Shown one piece after another: positions 58,437-64,000 of a stretch of DNA of 64,000 nt; positions within the stretch are counted from its first letter, which is position 1, and every line of letters starts with the position of its first letter. The stretch lies in NCBI GenBank assembly GCA_012837895.1, contig DUQH01000003.1, forward strand, positions 1-64,000, written 5' to 3'. The DNA is from Candidatus Fermentithermobacillaceae bacterium. GTDB lineage: Bacteria > Bacillota > Sulfobacillia > Fermentithermobacillales > Fermentithermobacillaceae. The position numbers and the translations under genes were made by a program. The notes below the pieces were generated by a model, which ran no database searches, had not been told where the DNA came from, and was given only the letters and a program-made list of their open reading frames with translations.

Positions 58437-58892
58437 TCACAGTCCCGCTATATTACGTAAGGATTGAAGTATTTCACTTGCAGGATATCCGTCCTTTGAT
58501 ACAACAATTACTGCGTTATCTCCGGCTATCGTTCCCAGAATACCGTCTAACTTCAAGCCGTCAATCGCCTCTCCTACTGCTGAAGCAGTTCCTGAAATGG
58601 TCTTCACAAACACTAAGTTGCCTGATTTCTCCATATCGATGCAGCAGTCCATGAACAACCTGTGGAAACGCTCCCTGTATACAGCAGTAGGATCCCCTGG
58701 CATAAGTGCATACTTGTATCTGCCATCGCCGGCTGGAACTCTTACCATATTGAGTTCTTTGATATCCCTTGATATTGTCGCTTGTGTGACATTAATCCCT
58801 TCGTTGGCAAGCATGCGGCACAATTCTTCCTGGCTCGTGATAACGTTTTGGGATACCAATTCTATGATTCTCATTTGCCTCTTGGCCTTCAT
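58437..58892 (-). CDS. argR: Arginine repressor ArgR/AhrC
   Basis: A 151-residue regulator of arginine metabolism. The N-terminal winged helix (RMRIIELVSQNVITSQEEL, then VTQATISRDIKELNMVRV) is followed by the hexamerisation and arginine-binding domain (GTIAGDNAVIVVSKD). Full length. It lies between nadK and recN, the common Firmicute order nadK-argR-recN. Confidence 0.94.
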   Translation of the reverse strand: MKAKRQMRIIELVSQNVITSQEELCRMLANEGINVTQATISRDIKELNMVRVPAGDGRYKYALMPGDPTAVYRERFHRLFMDCCIDMEKSGNLVFVKTISGTASAVGEAIDGLKLDGILGTIAGDNAVIVVSKDGYPASEILQSLRNIAGL

Positions 58893-58912
58893 GCAGTAAA
58901 TGCCTCCTCATA

Positions 58913-59812
58913 TCAAGGTTTTGCACTCAGCCCGGCATCACCTCTGGGTAATCTTGCCGCTCCTTCTTTCATTTTCTTGCGCAATACGTCATAGAAAGAC
59001 CATCCATTGCGCCGGAGAAGCGTTACCTTAAATTCAGACTTCTTGATCATGATCATGTCATTCTTTTCAAGGGAGTAGAATTCCTGCCCATCCAACGACA
59101 GCATGGTAGATTGGCTAGGCAAGACAACCTCTATTTCGCATGATTCAGAACCGGGGACCACTATCGACCGTGAATACAAAGTATGGGGACAAATAGGGGT
59201 TACAAGGAACGCGTCTATCTCCGGGGCCACAATCGGGCCGCCTGCCGAAAGCGAGTACGCAGTAGAACCTGTAGGAGTCGAGATGATAATCCCGTCGCCT
59301 TCATAGGTATCCACATCTTTCCCGGACACACGCAGGGACAACACCGTCAACCGGCCGAAATGCCCCCTGGCAATGCAAGCTTCGTTTAACGCCCTGCCCC
59401 TGTACACGACTTCTCCGTTGCGGATTACCGCTGCCGAAAGCATAAGCCTCTCGTCCTTTTTGAATTCACCTGACAGGAATTCAGGGAGATACTCAAAGGC
59501 GTTGCTTGTCTCAAGTTCAGTCAGGAAGCCAAAGTGACCCAGATTCACCCCTAAGATGGGTATTTCCATTGGAGCAAGCCCTCTGGCTGCCCCCAGCAGA
59601 GTGCCGTCGCCTCCCAGCACTATTGCAAAGCGCACATTACCGGGCCAACGGTCAAGGGGCATAATGTCGAATCCAGAGTCAAACGCCATGCGCGCACAGG
59701 CAGGCCAATATGCTTTGAATCCCCTGGATTTTAGCCACGCGATTAGTTCTTCTGCAAACTCCCACGTTTCGTCTTTTCCTAAGTTGGGAATGATTCCTAC
59801 TGCGTTTTCCAA
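58913..59812 (-). CDS. nadK: NAD kinase
   Basis: Phosphorylates NAD to NADP. The motif LGGDGTLLGAARGLAP lies near residue 68, with NLGHFGFLTEL, EGDGIIISTPTGSTAYSLSAGGP (two adjacent pieces) and the C-terminal beta-rich part. At 299 residues, normal. It lies 16 bases after dxs and 20 before argR in the same direction, as part of a long cluster. Confidence 0.95.
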   Translation of the reverse strand: MENAVGIIPNLGKDETWEFAEELIAWLKSRGFKAYWPACARMAFDSGFDIMPLDRWPGNVRFAIVLGGDGTLLGAARGLAPMEIPILGVNLGHFGFLTELETSNAFEYLPEFLSGEFKKDERLMLSAAVIRNGEVVYRGRALNEACIARGHFGRLTVLSLRVSGKDVDTYEGDGIIISTPTGSTAYSLSAGGPIVAPEIDAFLVTPICPHTLYSRSIVVPGSESCEIEVVLPSQSTMLSLDGQEFYSLEKNDMIMIKKSEFKVTLLRRNGWSFYDVLRKKMKEGAARLPRGDAGLSAKP

Positions 59813-59828
59813 CTGAAAATTCCCCTAT

Positions 59829-61688
59829 CTACGTAAGTAGTATCTTGACCTGTGCTACTATTCCCGGCACATCCAGACCGTAAATTGAGCGTAGCTGGCC
59901 CTGGGAACCATGCTGGATGAACTTCTTGGGTAGTGCCATCTTGTGAATCCTGCTACCTGCGCCGCCAAAGGTATTCACAACCAGCTCGCCAAACCCGCCA
60001 TCCTCAACATTCTCTTCCAGGACCAGGACAGGCGCCTTCTCCAAGAGGCCCGCTACTGCATCAGTATCAAACGGGACGACAAATCTTGCATTCACCACAC
60101 CGGCAGAGATGCCTTCTCCAGCCAACTTCGTGGAAGCTTCAACCGCCGGATATACCATGCTTCCTAAGGCTAATATGTTTACATCTTCCCCGCAGGTTAT
60201 TACTTCAGGCTTGCCCACGTCCAAGGTCTCAGGCTCCGCCATGGCATCTGCAATTGGAACTCCCACACCGGAACCCCTGGGATAACGTATGGCGCTCGGC
60301 CCGTCAATGTTTAGCGCTGTCCAAAGCATGTTTATTAGTTCCCGTTCATCTTTTGGCGCCATAACGGCCAGACCCGGAATATGCCTGAGGTAACTTATGT
60401 CAAACTGCCCGTGATGGGTTTCTCCATCTTGTCCCACAATGCCTGCACGGTCTATTGCAAAAATCACCTTGAGATTCTGAAGGCAAACATCTTCTACAAT
60501 CTGGTCGTAAGCCCGCTGCAGGAACGTTGAGTATATACATACCACCGGAACCAGCCCACCCTGGGCAAGCCCTGCTGCAAATGTAACTGCATGGCTTTCA
60601 GCGATGCCCACGTCGTAGAACCTTTCGGGAAACTTCTCTTTGAACGGTTTTAACCCGGTGCCGTCTGCCATAGCCGCCGTTATCGCCACTATCTTAGGGT
60701 TGCGTTCAGCAAATTGCACCAGGGATTCACCGAGCACCCGGCTGTAACTGGGCGGAGCAGCTTCCTGTTTGAGTTCTCCTGTTTGGGCATTGAAAGGACC
60801 CGGTCCGTGGAACTTCTCAGGGTGTTTCATGGCAAAAGAGTATCCTTTGCCCTTCTGGGTCACCACATGTATGAAAACAGGCTCCCTAAGAGCCTTGGCT
60901 TCTTTCAACACCCTCTTGAGCCCGCCTATGTCGTGCCCGTCTACCGGCCCGTAATACCTGAAGCCAAGGGCTTCAAACCAAGCTTCAGGAAGCAGGAAAT
61001 GCTTCAAACTGCCCTTAAAGCGCCTGAGCAATGATATTGTCGACGACCCGGAAGGCATTTGGTCCAGCATCTTCTCTACGGCCGCCTTTGCAGAACGGTA
61101 TACAGGGGCAAGCCTTAGCATAGTAAGGTATTTGCTCATGCCTCCTACATTTTCTGAGATGGACATTGAATTGTCGTTGAGCACCACTATGAGAGGGGTT
61201 CTCAGTTCGCCTGCGTTGTTAAGTCCTTCATAAGCGATACCCGATGTCAGCGCCCCGTCCCCTATAACCGCAACTACGCTGTAATCTTCACTACTCAGGT
61301 CCCTTGCCTTTGCAAGTCCCAGCGCATACGAAATTGAACCTGCTGCATGGCCTGTATCGTACACGTCGTAAGGGCTTTCTGCCCTCTTTGGGAAACCGGA
61401 AATACCGCCTAGCTGGCGCAAAGTGTGAAAACTGTCATACCGCCCGGTTATCAGTTTGTGAGCGTAGGTCTGGTGCCCCACATCCCACACGATCTTGTCC
61501 CTGGGCGTATCAAAAACTGAATGCAGGGCTAATGTGAGTTCCACCGTACCAAGAGACGCAGCAAGATGACCGCCTGTCTTAGATACTGTCCCGATAATGG
61601 TTGACCTGATTTCCTGTGCCAGCGACTCAAGTTCGCTCACACTCAGGTTACGGATGTCTTCCGGAGACTTGATGCTGCGGAGCTCCAA
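59829..61688 (-). CDS. dxs: 1-deoxy-D-xylulose-5-phosphate synthase
   Basis: Condenses pyruvate and glyceraldehyde 3-phosphate with thiamine diphosphate, the first step of the non-mevalonate pathway whose last step is IspH at 14 kb. VWDVGHQTYAHKLITGR, the TPP motif VIGDGALTSGIAYEGLNNAG, GPVDGHDIGGL and RAGIVGQDGETHHGQFDISY (transketolase-type centre) are present. At 619 residues it is complete. Confidence 0.97.
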   Translation of the reverse strand: MELRSIKSPEDIRNLSVSELESLAQEIRSTIIGTVSKTGGHLAASLGTVELTLALHSVFDTPRDKIVWDVGHQTYAHKLITGRYDSFHTLRQLGGISGFPKRAESPYDVYDTGHAAGSISYALGLAKARDLSSEDYSVVAVIGDGALTSGIAYEGLNNAGELRTPLIVVLNDNSMSISENVGGMSKYLTMLRLAPVYRSAKAAVEKMLDQMPSGSSTISLLRRFKGSLKHFLLPEAWFEALGFRYYGPVDGHDIGGLKRVLKEAKALREPVFIHVVTQKGKGYSFAMKHPEKFHGPGPFNAQTGELKQEAAPPSYSRVLGESLVQFAERNPKIVAITAAMADGTGLKPFKEKFPERFYDVGIAESHAVTFAAGLAQGGLVPVVCIYSTFLQRAYDQIVEDVCLQNLKVIFAIDRAGIVGQDGETHHGQFDISYLRHIPGLAVMAPKDERELINMLWTALNIDGPSAIRYPRGSGVGVPIADAMAEPETLDVGKPEVITCGEDVNILALGSMVYPAVEASTKLAGEGISAGVVNARFVVPFDTDAVAGLLEKAPVLVLEENVEDGGFGELVVNTFGGAGSRIHKMALPKKFIQHGSQGQLRSIYGLDVPGIVAQVKILLT

Positions 61689-61703
61689 ACCGTCTTCCTC
61701 CCT

Positions 61704-62261
61704 CTATTTCCTCCTGAAAACACGGCGCATCAGGTAGCTTGCTTTCCCAAGCACCAAGACCATTTCTTCTGCATGTTTCAGGGCAAACGGCTTGAACAGT
61801 GCCTTTCCGCCTATGCCCAACGCTGACACGATACCTACACCTAAGCTGGTCAACCATACAAGGTCAACTGTTGGAAACAAGGACCTTACCTTGTATATCA
61901 TAGCAACTGCAAGGGCGCCTGACAAAGTGGCGCATACGTCACCGATTACATCATTAAAGACGGATGATACCCTCGGGGCGTTCCTGACAAACCATAGGGA
62001 CTCTCTTGCACCGGCAACCTTCCTAGATGCCATGGATAAGATGGCTTTCTCGTCCGCTTTGGTACTTGCTACCCCGATACCATCTGTCAGTATGCCAAAG
62101 ACGATAACAAGCAGAAACAAGGGAATACTCAGGTAAACAGAAATCCCTTGGGCCAGTTCTTCAAAGGATACGTTGAGGATAAAACTTAGCAGAAACGCAA
62201 AAAATCCAAGGCCTAACCCTTGGATAAAATGGCGGTTATTGTTGTTTCGTTTCTTACCCAT
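61704..62261 (-). CDS. Hypothetical membrane protein upstream of dxs
   Basis: A 185-residue protein with about four hydrophobic segments (about residues 15-35, 43-60, 105-123 and 131-147). The stretch FGILTDGIGVASTKADEKAIL, followed by MASRKVAGARES and VSSVFNDVIGDVCATLSG, recalls part of the DUF21/CNNM transporter-like domain, but the whole domain is not present. It is conserved before dxs in some Clostridia. The function is unknown. Confidence 0.6.
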   Translation of the reverse strand: MGKKRNNNNRHFIQGLGLGFFAFLLSFILNVSFEELAQGISVYLSIPLFLLVIVFGILTDGIGVASTKADEKAILSMASRKVAGARESLWFVRNAPRVSSVFNDVIGDVCATLSGALAVAMIYKVRSLFPTVDLVWLTSLGVGIVSALGIGGKALFKPFALKHAEEMVLVLGKASYLMRRVFRRK

Positions 62262-62592
62262 CTATTTGTGATCACCTCTTTGAGGGTAGTACCTGTGATA
62301 AATCTTGTGACTTAAGGTCCAGCAGGATTTCCCGCAGGCCAACCCGGGCTTACGCCCAAGGCGGTTCCCCTTTAAGTCCTGCCTGTTCTGTCGCCAGGAA
62401 CAGCGCTGGATCGCCACTTAGTTCACACCGTAATCCCACAGATACCCCCGTGAGAGACAGTCTAGGAGTTTTCCTCAGAGATCTGCCTTTCCTAGCTTCT
62501 TTTGCAACCGGATTTTCAGGAAAACATCCATCCCATCCAGCCACTCAAAGCAGGCCCTTCTCCTAACGAGAATCTACCTGTGAAGACATGAT

Positions 62593-62682
62593 AACCCGTT
62601 CCTCCGGGATAACCCGTTAACCCGGGTTAGACCGTTCATCCGGGTCCAACCTTTCATCCGGGTTAAACCGTTCATCCAGGCT
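62593..62682. repeat. 18-bp tandem repeat, 5 units
   Basis: Five units of exactly 18 bases, consensus AAACCGTTCATCCGGGTT. Because 18 is a multiple of three, the minus strand could encode a six-residue repeat (MNGLTR-like), but the containing frame has no ribosome site and looks spurious. Confidence 0.85.
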
Positions 62683-63008
62683 ATACTGCCTTCCCGAAAA
62701 AAGGGCAGCTTTTGGTACTCGTCACCTGCATGCCATTGCAGGCCTCCCTTTTTTCCTCTTCCCTGCCCAGACCGAACGCTGGGCGCATCCGGCCCCTGAC
62801 AAGGCGATTCAGGTAAGGCCATGACGGATTTTTAGCCCCGCCCTGGGAACGCAGAATCTACTAGAATACTGTACCCTCAAAGAGGTCGCAGCAACAACTA
62901 TACAAAATCCCAGCGTAAGTGTCAAATCACCCATTCACCGGATGCCGTTGGCCGCCGGGTCCGCCGGCCCGCGATACCATCACCCATGAGTGTTGTGATA
63001 GTGGAAAT

Positions 63009-63131
63009 GGCGCACCACGTGCACCGATTCTTCGGATTTCAGGCACCTCTGCAGCCAAAACGGTGCACCACGTGTACCAATCTTCGGGATTCCGCGCGCT
63101 CCTACGCATGAAATGGTGCACCAGATGCACC
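63009..63131. repeat. 53-bp tandem repeat with a GGTGCACCACGTGTACC dyad
   Basis: GGCGCACCACGTGCACC (63009), GGTGCACCACGTGTACC (63062) and GGTGCACCAGATGCACC (63115) are exactly 53 bases apart. The text between, with ATTCTTCGGATTTC and ATCTTCGGGATTCC, is also similar. Each core is a near-perfect 17-base palindrome. The third copy is partial. Confidence 0.75.
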
Positions 63132-63135
63132 AATG

Positions 63136-63384
63136 CTAGCAGCGTTCGGACGAAAGGTCATCGAGTTCGGCAACAAGCTTGTCCAAGATCTTGTTGGATT
63201 CCTCAAAGGAGATGAAGTTCCGGAGCACCCGGGCCTTGTGGGTCATGGCCTCAACATAAAGGTCACGGTCGTCTTCGGTAAGCCGGGGGATGGCCGCATC
63301 CAGGCAGGTCGAGGCTTCAGTGAAGTTCCCGATACTCGACAAGTAGGCTCCCTTTGCCACAAGAAGTTCTTTATCGCAAGCCAC
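63136..63384 (-). pseudogene. Fragment of a TPR-type protein
   Basis: Eighty-two residues with a TPR-like helical pattern (AKGAYLSSIGNFTEASTCLD, then EAMTHKARVLRNFISFEES). This resembles the repeat part of MalT/LuxR or XRE-TPR regulators. A GTG at 63384 has no ribosome site. The frame stays open upstream to about 63517, with no start codon or recognisable domain. It is probably a remnant of a larger regulator. Confidence 0.5.
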
Positions 63385-63738
63385 CCACTCGTCGCCTAGA
63401 AAAGTAGAAACACAGCTTCTAGGGTCAGTGCTATCACCTCTGCCCTGTGGAGTCCCAATACTCTTGAAGTGCCCGAAGGGGGCAGCGCGATGGAAAACAG
63501 GAAGAAGCAGGAAGGACTACCCATAACAAGACCTTTGGAGCAAGCCACGGAAACTCCATGCTGCCCCTGCCCTTCAGGTGTAACGGAAAAAGAGTTCCCA
63601 CGCATAGGCACCTGCTTTCTCAAGACTACCGCGACTACCGCGCCGGATGGAGGGTGCCAGGCGCTGTGCCCGCGCTGCAGCATTTGGACTTCTTTGCCGG
63701 AAGGAGCGGCCCTCAAGGTGACCCGCATTTTCGACTGC

Positions 63739-64000
63739 CTCGCCAAGTGGACAATCAATACGTACACAGTGACCTTCGAATCAAGTGGCGGCAGTACCGT
63801 ACCCAGCCAAACCGTCCCGTATAACGCAGTCGCAACCGAGCCTCCGGCCCCAACAAGAACGAACTACACATTCCAAGGCTGGTATTCGGACAGCGGATTA
63901 TCCACGGAGTTCGACTTCTCGACCCCATAACGGAGGATATAACCCTCTATGCCAAGTGGCAGCGCAAACCCGCTTCTCAACAACCCAAGACCATAACGGT
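63739..64000 (+). pseudogene. InlB-type (Listeria-Bacteroides) repeat protein, frameshifted fragment
   Basis: From about 63739 the plus strand encodes LAKWTINTYTVTFESSGG, VPYNAVATEPPAPTRTNYTF and QGWYSDSGLSTEFDFSTP, one B-repeat of the type found in secreted Gram-positive surface proteins. The frame stops at 63928-63930. The next frame continues smoothly with ITEDITLYAKWQRK to the window edge, so one base is missing near 63925. The frame is open upstream to 63469, but that part resembles no known domain, and no signal peptide is seen. The rest of 63385-63738 shows nothing recognisable. Confidence 0.6.

Larger units (their letters stand above)
62262..63135. other. Gene-poor region with tandem repeats
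   Basis: An 870-base stretch with only short, poorly supported open frames (62350-62544 and 62574-62822). It contains an 18-bp repeat array (62593-62682) and three copies of a 53-bp unit (63009-63131). The promoter for the dxs cluster presumably lies in its first part, but no convincing -35/-10 pair was found. Confidence 0.6.

Noticed and set aside
62350-62822. Two short minus-strand frames (64 and 82 codons)
   Set aside because: The second owes its openness to the 18-bp repeat; neither has a ribosome site or a recognisable family.
63396-63767. 123-codon minus-strand frame near the window end
   Set aside because: No ribosome site, no domain, and it overlaps the fragment on the other strand. 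Composition is irregular.

Overview
The window is a chromosomal segment from an anaerobic, endospore-forming Clostridia-type Firmicute of roughly balanced GC content. The evidence is the density of sporulation genes (spoIVA, spoIIP, spmAB, an alpha/beta SASP, gerW, spoVAC/AD/AE, spoIIAA-AB-sigF, dacF, spoIIM, spo0A, spoIVB, the YIEGIA set). It also comes from an IspH-S1 fusion, a ferredoxin-linked 2-oxoacid oxidoreductase, the non-mevalonate pathway gene dxs, frequent GTG/TTG starts and strong GGAGG ribosome sites. Genus cannot be fixed from the sequence alone. Nearly all genes lie on the minus strand; the main plus-strand exceptions are an XRE-TPR regulator (0.4-2.3 kb) and a metallophosphoesterase (31.2-32.1 kb).

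Layout. 0-3.6 kb: XRE-TPR regulator convergent with a MalY/PatB-type PLP enzyme. 3.7-18.4 kb: spoIVA, gpsA, plsY, der, a DUF512 PDZ/radical-SAM protein, the DUF3189/capping/YIEGIA trio, spoIIP, DUF1614, then ispH-S1, plsC and cmk. 18.6-22.1 kb: a cobalamin-riboswitch-controlled btuFCD importer. 22.4-29.1 kb: nicotinate phosphoribosyltransferase and an rRNA pseudouridine synthase, preceded by an operon (ridA, an unusual FCD regulator, a 75-residue protein, a fused B12-binding/GlmE-like mutase and a KamB-like P-loop protein). I think this operon is the most interesting system here: an orphan adenosylcobalamin-dependent carbon-skeleton or amino-acid mutase pathway with its own regulator and probable reactivation factor. 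29.2-31.1 kb: two decayed genes, a heavy-metal P-type ATPase and a Crp/Fnr regulator. 32.1-45.9 kb: spmAB, an NHEJ operon (ku, ligase, polymerase) ending in a spore SASP gene, gerW, scpAB, an M50 protease, spoVA genes with a dodecin, spoIIA and dacF. 46-52.3 kb: xerD, spoIIM, then leucine dehydrogenase with korDABC. 52.4-62.3 kb: a sigma-54 promoter and activator for that operon, spo0A, spoIVB, recN, argR, nadK and dxs. 62.3-64 kb: gene-poor, repeat-bearing sequence with fragments of a TPR protein and an InlB-type repeat protein.

Regulation visible in the sequence includes a sigma-H promoter with an overlapping Spo0A box before spoIIAA, a consensus -24/-12 promoter before leucine dehydrogenase with an upstream dyad, and a B12 riboswitch followed by an intrinsic terminator. 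A palindrome covers the -35 region of the mutase operon promoter. A second theme is that many intergenic gaps, especially between 37 and 43 kb, are filled by short tandem repeats. Their sequences differ, with periods of 11, 13, 14, 16 and about 83 bp, suggesting a genome prone to local repeat expansion between genes. No tRNA, rRNA, CRISPR array, complete insertion sequence or prophage was seen.
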